Of a stretch of DNA of 64,000 nt, positions 54,524 to 63,416 are shown one piece after another. Source of the DNA: Fidelibacterota bacterium (GTDB taxonomy: Bacteria; Fidelibacterota; Marinisomatia; Marinisomatales; TCS55). The stretch lies in contig JAPYRG010000001.1 of the NCBI GenBank assembly GCA_029936965.1, positions 88,685 to 152,684 of the forward strand. The letters are read 5' to 3'. The position numbers and the translations under genes were made by a program. The notes beneath the pieces are model-generated. The model did no database searches and was not told the DNA's origin. It saw nothing but the letters and a program-made list of their open reading frames with translations. The stretch's first letter is position 1. Every line of letters starts with the position of its first letter.

Positions 54524-55661
54524 TGACATTCTTGATATTATTTCCATAAGCCTTATCACCATAGGCTTTTATGGCTATTTTCCTAATTATTTTTGAATCA
54601 TAATTATCATAGTTTTCAACCATATCTTTCATAGCAACACACAATTTATTTTTGTCATTTGATTCCACTAGCATTCCTGTTTCTGGTAAAATAATTGACT
54701 CCGGACCGCCACATTTTGTTGCTATAACTGGTAATCCAACGCTCATTGCTTCAACGAGAACCACACCAAAAGTTTCTACTTGGCTAGATAAGACTAGAGC
54801 ATCATGATCTCTAAGAATATCTGCCACAGCTATTTTTTTTTGATATCCAATAAAATTTATACGATTATTTACTTCTAGCTCATACGATAATAATTTTAGC
54901 TTATCTTTTTCAGGACCATCGCCTATAATAGTAAGTACAATATTTGGAATTTGTTTAGATAGCATTGAAAATGCTTTAATTAATAGGTCTAATCTTTTTT
55001 CAGGGCGGAGTAATGCTATAGAAATAAAGGTAAAAGGCCCATCTAATTTTCTTCTTTTTGGTAAAAAATATTCAGTATCAGCAGGGTTAGGAATCAACAC
55101 TACCTTTTCACTATCAATATTAAATTTATCAATAATATTACTTTTTAAAACTTCGCTAGTAGCGATTATCTTAGAAGAATAATTATAGCATTCATTTATG
55201 CATTCTTTTTGAAACAAGGAAAATTCATCATTACCAATAAACTCTTTTAAGTGCTCAGAAACCATAAATGGTATCATTTCATCATATAAATATCTTGCTA
55301 AGGCAGCACCACCATAAAGAGAAGAATTTATAAATACAAATTCTGGTTTAGATTTATTAATAACATTTTTAACAAGGGATAATATTGAATTTTTGTAACT
55401 ATTAAATGCCTTTCTAGGCATTTTTGGAAATGCATTTATTGCTTCAGTTTTATAAACTAAAACCCCACAATCATTTATAGTTTCTATATTACTTACATTT
55501 TGTTTAAATCTTAATATATCTCGAGTTGAATGTAAAACATGTGATGCTATAGTTGTTGAGAACCCACATCGTTGAAGTATTATCGCCCTATCCCTAAAGA
55601 AAGTACCGCTTTCAGGATGTATATTCGTTGGGTACCAGGATGGGACAATTAACAGCTTCAT
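54495..55661 (-). CDS. Glycosyltransferase family 4
   Basis: A GT-B enzyme of 388 residues: N-terminal LLIVPSWYPTNIHPESGTFF, the C-terminal GT4 domain with VLIPNPADTEYFLPKR, FISIALLRPEKRLDLLIKAF, LTIIGDGPEKDKLKLL, VLSSQVETFGVVLVEAMSVG and PVIATKCGGPESI. The ExFGxxxxEAMxxG nucleotide-sugar motif is intact. It adds a sugar to a lipid-linked oligosaccharide; donor unknown. Its 3' end overlaps the flippase gene by 29 bases on the opposite strand. Confidence 0.92.
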   Translation of the reverse strand: MKLLIVPSWYPTNIHPESGTFFRDRAIILQRCGFSTTIASHVLHSTRDILRFKQNVSNIETINDCGVLVYKTEAINAFPKMPRKAFNSYKNSILSLVKNVINKSKPEFVFINSSLYGGAALARYLYDEMIPFMVSEHLKEFIGNDEFSLFQKECINECYNYSSKIIATSEVLKSNIIDKFNIDSEKVVLIPNPADTEYFLPKRRKLDGPFTFISIALLRPEKRLDLLIKAFSMLSKQIPNIVLTIIGDGPEKDKLKLLSYELEVNNRINFIGYQKKIAVADILRDHDALVLSSQVETFGVVLVEAMSVGLPVIATKCGGPESIILPETGMLVESNDKNKLCVAMKDMVENYDNYDSKIIRKIAIKAYGDKAYGNNIKNVITSVLSAKD

Positions 55662-55824
55662 TGATTTTGATCCAGTCGTAAATTTACTTTCAATATTATT
55701 AAATCAATTAATGAACAATAATCTAATATAAACAGCATAAACTCTTATTCTTAACAACTTAATATGGGTTTGGAACCAAATTATATAACAAACATATTAT
55801 ATGTGATTATTTAAATATATAATT

Positions 55825-56910
55825 ATGAAAATACTCTATATATCTCCAGAAAACACGGTTAACACATTAACCATGTGGAAGCTGGCTCATAAAGAAAAGG
55901 GGAATAAATGCGAATTTATTACATTATTTAAATCCCGGAATAATTTTGACCCAGGGATTTGTTTAGATCTTCCTTTAGTTAATTCAAAATCTTGGTATAT
56001 GTTTTGGCGGCATAAATATTATCAATTATTTAGAGGAGCTTTAGGGGATTATAAGCAAAAAAATGGCTACCCCCCTATTTGGACACCTAATAGTAGAGTA
56101 GAAAAATATTTTTTTCATTTTCGGGATTGGCTGTGGAATTTTTATGTAGAACCAGCTATAAAAAAAAATAATTTATTTGATTATGATATATATCATTTTG
56201 AATGGGGATTAGAGTTTTACCGTGATTGTAGATTTGTAGATAAACTAATAGATTTAGATAAAGCTATTTCATGCACCTATCATGGCCAAGATTTAAGAAC
56301 CAGAGGAGTATTAAAACCTCTGAATAAGGCAAGTAAATTAAATATTACTAGTGAATTAGATTTGTTGAATAAACATCCTAATATGAAGTATATGTTTTTA
56401 CCTTATGATACAAAACAGTTTTCACATGATATAAAAATAAATGATCCAATTAGGATATGTCACGCTCCAACCGATAGGCACTATAAGGGGAGTGAAACAA
56501 TTATTCCAATTTGTGAGAGATTAGCTAAAGAAAAAGGAGTCGAGTTTATTTTGATAGAGGACAAGCCTTTTAATGAAGCACAGGAAATAAAAAAATCATG
56601 TGATATATTGATTGATCAAGTTCATAATAGAGGAGGATGGGGATACGGCATGAATTCAGTTGAAGGACTTTCAATGGGACTATGTTGTGTAACTGAACTA
56701 CTACCAGAATATGTTAATTTTATTCCAGACCACCCATTTATAAATGCAGATGGAGAATCATTATATGTTGTTTTATCTGAGTTAATTTGTAATAAGGATA
56801 AAATAATTGAATACAAGAAAAAAAGTTTTTCCTGGGTAGACAAATTTCATAATTATACTAATACTTCAAATGTATTATATAGCTATTATGAAGATCTTGG
56901 ATGGCTATGA
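55825..56910 (+). CDS. GT-B-fold glycosyltransferase, divergent
   Basis: This 361-residue protein begins MKILYISPENTVNTLTMWKLA and has a GT-B-like layout. The second half carries IRICHAPTDRHYKGSETIIP, VEFILIEDKPFNEAQEI, CDILIDQVHNRGGWGYGMNS and VEGLSMGLCCVTEL; the VEGLSMG stretch stands where GT4 enzymes have their EAMxxG motif. The N-terminal half has an unusual Trp/Tyr-rich region (SWYMFWRHKYYQLFRG). It is probably an O-antigen or capsule glycosyltransferase. The stop overlaps the next gene (ATGA). Confidence 0.8.
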   Translation: MKILYISPENTVNTLTMWKLAHKEKGNKCEFITLFKSRNNFDPGICLDLPLVNSKSWYMFWRHKYYQLFRGALGDYKQKNGYPPIWTPNSRVEKYFFHFRDWLWNFYVEPAIKKNNLFDYDIYHFEWGLEFYRDCRFVDKLIDLDKAISCTYHGQDLRTRGVLKPLNKASKLNITSELDLLNKHPNMKYMFLPYDTKQFSHDIKINDPIRICHAPTDRHYKGSETIIPICERLAKEKGVEFILIEDKPFNEAQEIKKSCDILIDQVHNRGGWGYGMNSVEGLSMGLCCVTELLPEYVNFIPDHPFINADGESLYVVLSELICNKDKIIEYKKKSFSWVDKFHNYTNTSNVLYSYYEDLGWL

Positions 56911-57803
56911 ATCATAAATCAAAATTTGATATTATTGTTCCATGTTATAATGTAGAGCATATAATTGAAAAGTCCTTAAATAGCATTTTTTCGCAAGAAT
57001 ATTCTAAAGATGAATATTCAGTTATAGTAATTGATGATGGCTCTACAGATAATACATTAAAATCCTTGAATAGATTTGATTCGGAGCAGAACCTTACTGT
57101 AATTAGTTTTGAATCAAATAAAGGACTTTCTACAGCACGGAACTATGGGATAAGAAGAGGAAATTCAGAAATTATATGTTTTATTGATAGCGATATGGTT
57201 ATTCCGCCTGATTGGCTATTAAATATTGAAAAAATATTAATGACAAAAGAAATTACTGGAGTACTTGGAGAAATAGTTCTGCCAAAAGGAGAAATTCCAA
57301 ATAAGCTAGATAAATATTTTTACAGCAAACTTCGTGGCGCACGTCAATTTGGTGAAGAATCTATAATTGGGCCAACATGGTTTTTATTTAATAATTCAGC
57401 TGTCAAGAGAAATGCAATTGAAAAAACAAGCTTATTTGATGAAAAGATAAAGCTTTATGGTGGAGAAGACACAGATTTGGCTATAAGGCTATGGGATATT
57501 TCCCCCAAATCTTTTTATTATTCATCCCAAATTATTGCAGAGCATTATCATAAGAGAACATTAGAACAATTTTGTTCTCAAATGGAAATTTATGGAAAAT
57601 ACAATCTTCCAATATTATTAGAACGGCACCCGAAACATTATAAAGAACTAGGGGGAGATTGGACAAAAAGTTTCAAGGGACTTATAGTTTTCAACTCATT
57701 TTTTGCTATTATTATAAAATTTTTGAATCATTTTCTACCATATAATATTTTTACTAAATATTTAGTTATTTATAGCGTTGTTCGCGGATATAGAAACGTA
57801 TGA
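56907..57803 (+). CDS. Glycosyltransferase family 2
   Basis: I prefer ATG 56907, which overlaps the previous stop as ATGA; ATG 56901 would add two residues. The GT-A domain shows KFDIIVPCYNVEHIIEKSLN, VIVIDDGSTDNTLKSL, LSTARNYGIRRGNSEIICFI with DSD (metal site) and YGGEDTDLAIRLW (acceptor/catalytic ED). A C-terminal hydrophobic stretch (about 255-285) may dock it to the membrane. It completes the surface-polysaccharide cluster; downstream is the structured leader of the small-protein locus. Confidence 0.92.
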   Translation: MNHKSKFDIIVPCYNVEHIIEKSLNSIFSQEYSKDEYSVIVIDDGSTDNTLKSLNRFDSEQNLTVISFESNKGLSTARNYGIRRGNSEIICFIDSDMVIPPDWLLNIEKILMTKEITGVLGEIVLPKGEIPNKLDKYFYSKLRGARQFGEESIIGPTWFLFNNSAVKRNAIEKTSLFDEKIKLYGGEDTDLAIRLWDISPKSFYYSSQIIAEHYHKRTLEQFCSQMEIYGKYNLPILLERHPKHYKELGGDWTKSFKGLIVFNSFFAIIIKFLNHFLPYNIFTKYLVIYSVVRGYRNV

Positions 57804-57869
57804 TAAATTTTTATTACCAAGCGTAGATTTTATATTTTAATTAATTATAATATTGCAATATATATAATT

Positions 57870-57892
57870 ATTCTTAAATTTGCTTTAAGAAT
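57870..57892 (+). other. Hairpin 1 of the small-protein leader
   Basis: ATTCTTAAA and TTTAAGAAT are perfect inverted 9-mers with a 5-base loop (TTTGC). It could be an RNA stem at the 5' end of the leader or a protein-binding operator. A weak promoter guess (TTGCAA 57853, TAAATT 57875) overlaps it, so which is right depends on the transcription start. Confidence 0.5.
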
Positions 57893-57897
57893 GGAAA

Positions 57898-57916
57898 TAT
57901 TCGTAAATAACGAATA
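57898..57916 (+). other. Hairpin 2 of the small-protein leader
   Basis: TATTCGT (57898-57904) pairs perfectly with ACGAATA (57910-57916) around loop AAATA. It lies six bases after hairpin 1 and 14 before the terminator-like stem. Confidence 0.5.
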
Positions 57917-57930
57917 CGTCACATGCCAAG

Positions 57931-57956
57931 AAACGGGGAGTTTTGTCTCCGTTTTT
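57931..57956 (+). terminator. Intrinsic terminator/attenuator stem ahead of the small-protein gene
   Basis: AAACGGGGA (57931-57939) pairs with TCTCCGTTT (57946-57954) over nine positions with one G-U and a six-base loop, followed by T-rich sequence. Termination here would give a free RNA of roughly 60-100 bases; read-through gives the small-protein mRNA, whose SD starts 16 bases later. This is the arrangement of an attenuator or of an sRNA gene. Confidence 0.7.
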
Positions 57957-57971
57957 ATTAAAAACCAAATC

Positions 57972-57978
57972 AAGGAGG
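57972..57978 (+). promoter_or_regulatory. Full-consensus SD (AAGGAGG) for small protein A
   Basis: Seven matches to the anti-SD complement with six bases to ATG 57985. This fixes the start over the longer in-frame ATG 57943 and stands out because most genes in the window have weak SD sites. Confidence 0.85.
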
Positions 57979-57984
57979 AACAAT

Positions 57985-58191
57985 ATGGCTGATGTAGCTT
58001 CAACCGTTAATTCCGTAGTAGGTGGAATCGTTAGTCTAATTAAAGGACTAGTCGTTTTCTTTGTTTTTGCTAATATACTATACCCAACAGGAATGGATCC
58101 TGTGTTGGGATTAACTGAACTAGTTAATTCCTTTATGGATGGTGGCATAGCAGGACTGCTCGCATTATTAATATTTGTTTCTTTCCTGTAG
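57985..58191 (+). CDS. Small two-TM membrane protein A (68 residues)
   Basis: The SD at 57972 sets the start. Two hydrophobic segments, about residues 12-33 (VGGIVSLIKGLVVFFVFANI) and 53-68 (GGIAGLLALLIFVSFL), are joined by an acidic loop (MDPVLGLTELVNSFMDG). The chain ends inside the second helix. There is no signal peptide, cysteine or lipobox. It is related to the next gene's product: both end in a (F/I)xDxGxAGLL-type helix, and both start MxDxxxxx before the first helix. I recognise no family. Features suggest a highly expressed membrane peptide; a holin-, bacteriocin- or stress-peptide-like role is speculation. A leftward 87-codon frame over it lacks family likeness. Confidence 0.8.
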   Translation: MADVASTVNSVVGGIVSLIKGLVVFFVFANILYPTGMDPVLGLTELVNSFMDGGIAGLLALLIFVSFL

Positions 58192-58214
58192 GTTAAAACA
58201 ATAGGGTATGATGT

Positions 58215-58238
58215 AGGACTCTTTGATATAAGAGCCCT
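58215..58238 (+). other. Hairpin between the two small-protein genes
   Basis: AGGACTCTT (58215-58223) pairs with AAGAGCCCT (58230-58238) with one A-C mismatch and a six-base loop. No T-run follows, so it is not a terminator; an RNA stability or processing element is more likely. Confidence 0.5.
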
Positions 58239-58256
58239 GGCCCTTCCTTAACATAT

Positions 58257-58262
58257 AGGAGG
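58257..58262 (+). promoter_or_regulatory. Full-consensus SD (AGGAGG) for small protein B
   Basis: Six bases separate AGGAGG from ATG 58269, the same spacing as at gene A. Confidence 0.85.
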
Positions 58263-58268
58263 AATTAT

Positions 58269-58484
58269 ATGAATGATGCGATAGCAAAGCTAACCGGTTG
58301 GATTGCAAAACTAACAGATTTACTTATTAGTTTGGTTGTCCTCGGAATAATCGTTGGTATTTTATTCAATGATCCTTTTGGCGTCATTGCAGGTGTAGGA
58401 AATTTATTCTCGCAGATTGGCGATAATGGCCTAGCGGGTTTATTGGTCCTGTATTTGATCTATATGATGTATCCGAACAAATAA
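58269..58484 (+). CDS. Small two-TM membrane protein B (71 residues), paralogue of A
   Basis: Hydrophobic segments lie at about 18-35 (LLISLVVLGIIVGILF) and 52-67 (GLAGLLVLYLIYMMYP). The loop FNDPFGVIAGVGNLFSQIGDN parallels the MDPVLGLTELVNSFMDGG loop of protein A, with the DP and the final G-(I/L)-A-G-L-L conserved. It is therefore a tandem duplicate that has diverged. Strong SD and a strong terminator 20 bases after the stop complete a two-gene unit. No family recognised. Confidence 0.8.
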   Translation: MNDAIAKLTGWIAKLTDLLISLVVLGIIVGILFNDPFGVIAGVGNLFSQIGDNGLAGLLVLYLIYMMYPNK

Positions 58485-58503
58485 ACCGATTATCTCAGCA
58501 ATT

Positions 58504-58538
58504 AATGATAACGCCCCTGAAAATGGGGCGCTATCATT
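58504..58538 (+). terminator. Rho-independent terminator after the small-protein pair
   Basis: AATGATA and CGCCCC (58504-58517) pair with GGGGCG and TATCATT (58525-58538), with one A-C mismatch, loop TGAAAAT and T-rich tail TTCTTATTT. Confidence 0.92.
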
Positions 58539-58607
58539 TCTTATTTAATTTCTAATATTTAATTAGTAGTCGTTACATGTAATTGATTACGGAATGATAG
58601 CAAGCAA

Positions 58608-59723
58608 TTGTTAAAAATTATATTACTTCTATTACTATTAATCAATTGTAATGATAATAATTCTATCCATATAGTGATGAAGGGTAGAAATATTCCTTTA
58701 AATGATTTATCAGTATTAATTCCAAATAGATTTAAAGAAAGAATTACTAGATGGTATAAAGATAGGTCTCCAGCAGTTATTAGAACTTATGATATAATGA
58801 ATAATGAATTAATAAAGGAATTGCGTTATTTCAACAATGGAACATTAATGCATGAAGCAATTTATTCTAAAGGGGTTTTAGATCCTTATAATTCAGTTAT
58901 ATGGTGGCATTCAAATGGGAATCGATTGTCACAACTTATTGTCAATGAGAACCTGAAAATGACCCAAGGAAATATTTGGCATGATAATGGACAAATTCGT
59001 TTTCATTTTGAAGACAATAATTATTATTGGTGGGATAGAAATGGGGTATTAGAAGATAAAGGCGATTTAAATGATACAAGCTATGTTCTACCATCATGGT
59101 CTAATAATGGTAGGTTTATTGGTATACGCAAATTAATCAATAAATCTATACCTTTATGGTTAGAAGAGTGGACTTTATTCAATTATAATTATAATCCCTT
59201 AATTAAAGGCAATGTTTTATGCATAGTTCGTGATAATGAATCTGTGGATAGAGTTATTAATGAAGAATGGACACTAATTGATAGTTCTAGAGAATTAAAA
59301 TATTTACAACTATCTGCCCAAAAATTATTGAACACAACAACTGGGAAAAATAATTTTATTACTGGAGAAGACTGGATCATAAATAATGAAGAATATATCA
59401 ACTCATTATTAGATAGTAATAGTTCATACATAATTAATTCTGAAAAAAATTATTATAAAAGTCGACAGTTTAATCAAAATTATTATTTAAAACTCAATTC
59501 TGATGGCACATTTGATTATACTTGCCAAGATAAATATACAGATTCAGGGTATTATTGGCTGAATAATTCAGTGGGAAAATTATTTTTACATTATGAATCA
59601 GGTATATATGTTGGAGAAAATCATATGATAGAAATCATTAACCATCGGAAAATATTTTATCAGTTTAGAAATTCATATTATTTTCTTATGTCACCCCACG
59701 CTCAAATTAATTCCGATATATAG
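58608..59723 (+). CDS. Lipoprotein with YwqK/MORN-variant repeats
   Basis: The start is most likely TTG 58608, because it opens a lipoprotein signal with lipobox LINC (Cys14) and no ATG precedes it usefully. Residues about 65-165 show the repeat pattern of YwqK-type proteins (KELRYFNNGTLMHEAIYSKG, IWWHSNGNRLSQLIVNE, NIWHDNGQIRFHFED), where each unit carries a WxxNGxL turn. The rest is beta-rich and unassigned. YwqK relatives act as antitoxin-like or surface repeat proteins. No SD is visible. It starts a rightward run to the amidase gene. Confidence 0.75.
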   Translation: MLKIILLLLLLINCNDNNSIHIVMKGRNIPLNDLSVLIPNRFKERITRWYKDRSPAVIRTYDIMNNELIKELRYFNNGTLMHEAIYSKGVLDPYNSVIWWHSNGNRLSQLIVNENLKMTQGNIWHDNGQIRFHFEDNNYYWWDRNGVLEDKGDLNDTSYVLPSWSNNGRFIGIRKLINKSIPLWLEEWTLFNYNYNPLIKGNVLCIVRDNESVDRVINEEWTLIDSSRELKYLQLSAQKLLNTTTGKNNFITGEDWIINNEEYINSLLDSNSSYIINSEKNYYKSRQFNQNYYLKLNSDGTFDYTCQDKYTDSGYYWLNNSVGKLFLHYESGIYVGENHMIEIINHRKIFYQFRNSYYFLMSPHAQINSDI

Positions 59724-59762
59724 AATCTTATTTTTGAACTTGATATTGGTAAATTCATAATA

Positions 59763-61274
59763 ATGCAAAAATCAGTTTTTAGAATATTTTATTTATCAAT
59801 AATCCATTTATCGCTATTGGCAAATATTTTTGCAGTTGACACATCAATTGGAGTGTTAAATATTATTGATAAAAATGAAGATGAATTATCTACAATAAAT
59901 TATAAAGGAGAACCTTATATATCTGTTAAAGATATTTCGAGGATTCTTTCAGATAGAAAGCCATATGAAAATGCGGCTAGACAAAAAATTGTTTTATATT
60001 TATCAGATAATAGAGTAAAGATATCCAATCTATCTAGCTTTATAATTGTTAATGATAAAATCTTTCAATTAACAAAACATGCGGTTGGGAAAGAAGAAGA
60101 TATTTATGTGCCTGCAAAATCTTTTTTTTCAATATTAAAAAATAGTATTTATCCAGGAGCGGATTATGATGCTGGGAAAAAATTATTAAGTTTGAATCTA
60201 ATTAACTTTAACATTAATAGCGTAAGCATTGAACAAAAATCAAATGGTACAATTTTAAGAATAAAAACATCTCAGCAATTTTCTGATGGTGATATTAGTT
60301 CTTTTATTAATGCTAATGGATGGTTTTATCTAACAGTAAAAGACGGTTTGGTTGACACTTCAATGATAAAAAAGACCGACACCAAAGGAGTAATAACAAA
60401 AGTTATTTCAAATCAATTTGATGAATCTGCTCAATTAGCGTTCCGAATTCGTACTGAAATTATTGGGCATGAAGTTTATCAAAGTAGTGACCCTAACGCG
60501 ATAGTTGTAACTCTAAGAACCCCATTTAATAAACTATCTTCTCATATAAAAGAACTGAAGAATCGATGGAGGTTAGACACCATAGTTCTTGATGCGGGTC
60601 ATGGAGGGAAAGATGGAGGCGCCGTAGGAAAGAGAGGGGCAAAGGAAAAAAATATTGTTTTAGATATCACAAAAAGAGTCGGCTCGTTGATTGAAAAAAA
60701 TTCTCATATAAAGGTTGTTTATACAAGAGAAGAAGATATATTTGTACCTCTTTGGAGAAGAACTCAAATTGCAAATGCAACCAACGGAAAACTATTTGTA
60801 AGTATTCATGTAAACTCTAATCCAAATAGGAATGTTAGAGGCTTTGAAACTTATTTGCTAAGACCGGGTAAAACAGATGATGCTATTGAAGTAGCTTCCA
60901 GAGAAAATTCAGCAATTAGAATGGAGGAAGGCAAATCAAGAAATAAGTACAGCTCTATGACAGGAGAAAAATTAATCATGGCCACGATGGCTCAAAGTAT
61001 GTTTATGAAAGAAAGTGAAGATCTTGCTGCTTATATACAAGATGAATTAGACCGATTATTAGATTCTCCTAATAGAGGGTTAAAACAAGCAGGCTTTTAT
61101 GTTTTAATTGGTGCAAGTATGCCAAATGTCTTAGTTGAGGCAGGATATATTTCTAATCCAAATGAAGAAAGAAAATTAAAATCTTCTTCCTATAGGCAAA
61201 AGATAGCAAAAGGGATTTATGCAGGGATTGTGAGCTTTAGAAAATCAAAAGAACAAATAATGTCTGATAATTAA
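59763..61274 (+). CDS. N-acetylmuramoyl-L-alanine amidase (AmiC-like)
   Basis: After a signal peptide (about 1-24) there is an AMIN/copper-amine-oxidase-like N-terminal region (about 30-250). An Amidase_3 domain occupies about 270-495: VLDAGHGGKDGGAVG (first zinc His), KNIVLDITKRV with Glu, VSIHVNSNPN (second zinc His), and VLVEAGYISNPNEE (catalytic Glu). All catalytic residues are present. It splits daughter-cell peptidoglycan by cutting the MurNAc-alanine bond. The stop overlaps murI by one base. Confidence 0.94.
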   Translation: MQKSVFRIFYLSIIHLSLLANIFAVDTSIGVLNIIDKNEDELSTINYKGEPYISVKDISRILSDRKPYENAARQKIVLYLSDNRVKISNLSSFIIVNDKIFQLTKHAVGKEEDIYVPAKSFFSILKNSIYPGADYDAGKKLLSLNLINFNINSVSIEQKSNGTILRIKTSQQFSDGDISSFINANGWFYLTVKDGLVDTSMIKKTDTKGVITKVISNQFDESAQLAFRIRTEIIGHEVYQSSDPNAIVVTLRTPFNKLSSHIKELKNRWRLDTIVLDAGHGGKDGGAVGKRGAKEKNIVLDITKRVGSLIEKNSHIKVVYTREEDIFVPLWRRTQIANATNGKLFVSIHVNSNPNRNVRGFETYLLRPGKTDDAIEVASRENSAIRMEEGKSRNKYSSMTGEKLIMATMAQSMFMKESEDLAAYIQDELDRLLDSPNRGLKQAGFYVLIGASMPNVLVEAGYISNPNEERKLKSSSYRQKIAKGIYAGIVSFRKSKEQIMSDN

Positions 61275-62074
61275 TGTCAGATAATAGACCCTTAGGAATT
61301 TTTGATTCTGGATTAGGCGGCCTTACAGTTGTAAATGCGATAAAACAGAAAATTCCCAATGAACATATCGTGTATGTTGGAGATACTGCGCGGGTACCGT
61401 ATGGAAATAAAAGCGTACAGCTTATAGTTAAATTTTCTTCACAAATAACGCAGTTTCTTTTAGAAAAGGATGCAAAATTAATTGTTGTAGCATGTAATAC
61501 TGCATCAGCACTTGCTTTACCCACGCTTCAAAATGAGTTTAATATTCCCATTATAGGCGTAATAACTCCAGGGGCTAATTCTGCAGCTGAATTAACAAAA
61601 AATAATAAAGTGGGGGTTATAGGAACAATTGCAACAATAAACTCAAAAGTTTATCAAAAGGAATTATTTAAAATCAATCCTTTAATAAATACTATATCCC
61701 AAGCATGCCCCTTGTTTGTTCCTCTAGTTGAAGAAGGTTTATTAGAAGGTCCAATAGTTTCTGCTATAATAGCACACTATATTAAGAACCTTGACTTATC
61801 AAGAATTGATACACTGATATTAGGCTGTACTCATTATCCGCTATTAAAACCAGCAATTAAAAAATATATTAATAATCTTATGTTAATTGATTCAGCAGAT
61901 TCTATTGCAAAAGAAGCATATTTGATTTTAAAAAATAATCATATAATTAATGATAATACAAAACAAGGACAGCAAGATTTTTATGTAACAGATTCCCCTT
62001 CAAATTTTGCAAATATTGCTAGAAGATTTTTAGGATATCCTATTCAAAATGTTAAAACAGCACCAATCAGCTGA
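61274..62074 (+). CDS. murI: Glutamate racemase
   Basis: The two catalytic Cys regions are intact: IVVACNTASALALPTL with Cys near residue 75 and LILGCTHYPLLKPAI with Cys near 185. The start IFDSGLGGLTVVNAI and VGDTARVPYG are further signatures. It makes D-glutamate for peptidoglycan. It starts one base inside the amidase stop and its 3' end overlaps folC by 26 bases, so the three genes form one operon. Confidence 0.96.
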   Translation: MSDNRPLGIFDSGLGGLTVVNAIKQKIPNEHIVYVGDTARVPYGNKSVQLIVKFSSQITQFLLEKDAKLIVVACNTASALALPTLQNEFNIPIIGVITPGANSAAELTKNNKVGVIGTIATINSKVYQKELFKINPLINTISQACPLFVPLVEEGLLEGPIVSAIIAHYIKNLDLSRIDTLILGCTHYPLLKPAIKKYINNLMLIDSADSIAKEAYLILKNNHIINDNTKQGQQDFYVTDSPSNFANIARRFLGYPIQNVKTAPIS

Positions 62075-63326
62075 TATTAATCATATCTTAGAGAAGCTTT
62101 TTAAACTACAACGCCTAGGAATAAAAGTTGGTTTAGACCATACCTACGAATTATTGAATAGATGTGGAAATCCACATAATAAGCTAAAAACTATTCATAT
62201 TGCAGGAACAAATGGCAAGGGGTCTACAGCAGCTATTCTCCAAAGTATTTTACGGACAGCTGGTTTAAAAGTTGGGCTGTACACATCACCTCATTTAGTA
62301 AGTTTTAATGAAAGAATCAGAGTAAATGGCATCCCAATTTCTGATGATTTTATTATTGAGTTTATGAAAATGTTAAATGATGATATTGATGAAATAAAAT
62401 CAACCTTTTTTGAAACAACTACCGTTTTAGCATTATATAATTTTTTTATTGAAAAAGTTGATGTAGCAATTATTGAAGTTGGTTTAGGTGGAAGATTAGA
62501 CTCTACAAATGTATTAGAACCAAATCTTACAATTATCACATCTATAGATATTGATCACCAAAATATTTTGGGCGAAACTATTAACGAAATAGCATTTGAA
62601 AAAGCTGGAATAATAAAAAAAGACACACCAGTTATTACTTCTAATCAGCCAAAAGAAGCATTGGACATTCTTATTGGTAGAGCAAAAATATTAAATTCTA
62701 AAATTGAAATAGTTAATAATCCCGAAAAAATTATTATTGATTGGCGTTTTACAAATTTTGTTGTTGAAAAAAAGGAGTTCTCAATTCCTTTATTAGGGGA
62801 ACATCAAGCTTACAATGCTTCATTGGCAATTAGAGCTTCAAGCCTTTTTGTGGATGGGTTAAGTTATCAAACAATTAATGATGGGCTTAAGAATACAATA
62901 TGGCCAGGACGTTTTCAGTTGCTGGATAAAAAACTACCTATTTTCTATGACGTAGCACATAACTCTGCTGGAATTAACACAATTAGGTCAACTTTAAAAT
63001 CTTTAAATGCTATTAACTATATTGGTCTCATTATTTTAAAAGAGGATAAGAAAGTTGATCTAATTGCTAAAGCGCTTAATGGCTTATTTGATGAATTAAT
63101 TGTATCAACATTGCCAAATTCGCAATTAATGGATAAAAATGAATTATTTAATTCTTTAAAAAATAATAATATTAAATGCAAAGTGATTTACCCTATTGAA
63201 AAGGCGTTTTGTTATATTTCAGATAAAGCAGAAAAAGGGGACATCAGTATAATTTTTGGTAGTCATTATGCAGCAAAATCAATATATAAATTTTTTGAAA
63301 TTAATTTTGACAATGTCAGTATCTAA
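62049..63326 (+). CDS. folC: Folylpolyglutamate/dihydrofolate synthase
   Basis: A Mur-ligase-fold enzyme of 425 residues with HIAGTNGKGSTAAIL (P-loop), VGLYTSPHLVSFNERI, EVGLGGRLDSTN, SIDIDHQNILG and the C-terminal FYDVAHNSAGI domain. It adds glutamate to folates (and to dihydropteroate if bifunctional). It overlaps murI by 26 bases and is followed by a 90-base gap before rho. Whether dihydrofolate synthase activity is present cannot be read off. Confidence 0.95.
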   Translation: MLKQHQSADINHILEKLFKLQRLGIKVGLDHTYELLNRCGNPHNKLKTIHIAGTNGKGSTAAILQSILRTAGLKVGLYTSPHLVSFNERIRVNGIPISDDFIIEFMKMLNDDIDEIKSTFFETTTVLALYNFFIEKVDVAIIEVGLGGRLDSTNVLEPNLTIITSIDIDHQNILGETINEIAFEKAGIIKKDTPVITSNQPKEALDILIGRAKILNSKIEIVNNPEKIIIDWRFTNFVVEKKEFSIPLLGEHQAYNASLAIRASSLFVDGLSYQTINDGLKNTIWPGRFQLLDKKLPIFYDVAHNSAGINTIRSTLKSLNAINYIGLIILKEDKKVDLIAKALNGLFDELIVSTLPNSQLMDKNELFNSLKNNNIKCKVIYPIEKAFCYISDKAEKGDISIIFGSHYAAKSIYKFFEINFDNVSI

Positions 63327-63416
63327 TGTAATTTATGCAATTGGGTGACTTCAAAGCGCCACAAATTTTCCCCTAATAGTATTTTTTACATAATAATATT
63401 TTAAAGGAATCGTCTT

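Noticed and set aside
57885-58148. Leftward 87-codon frame across the small-protein locus
   Set aside because: It overlaps small protein A and the terminator stem, has no SD and no recognisable domain; the rightward gene has a consensus SD and membrane-protein pattern.
57985-58484. Filamentous-phage coat proteins
   Set aside because: The proteins are short and hydrophobic but have two TM segments and no signal peptide, and no phage genes lie nearby.
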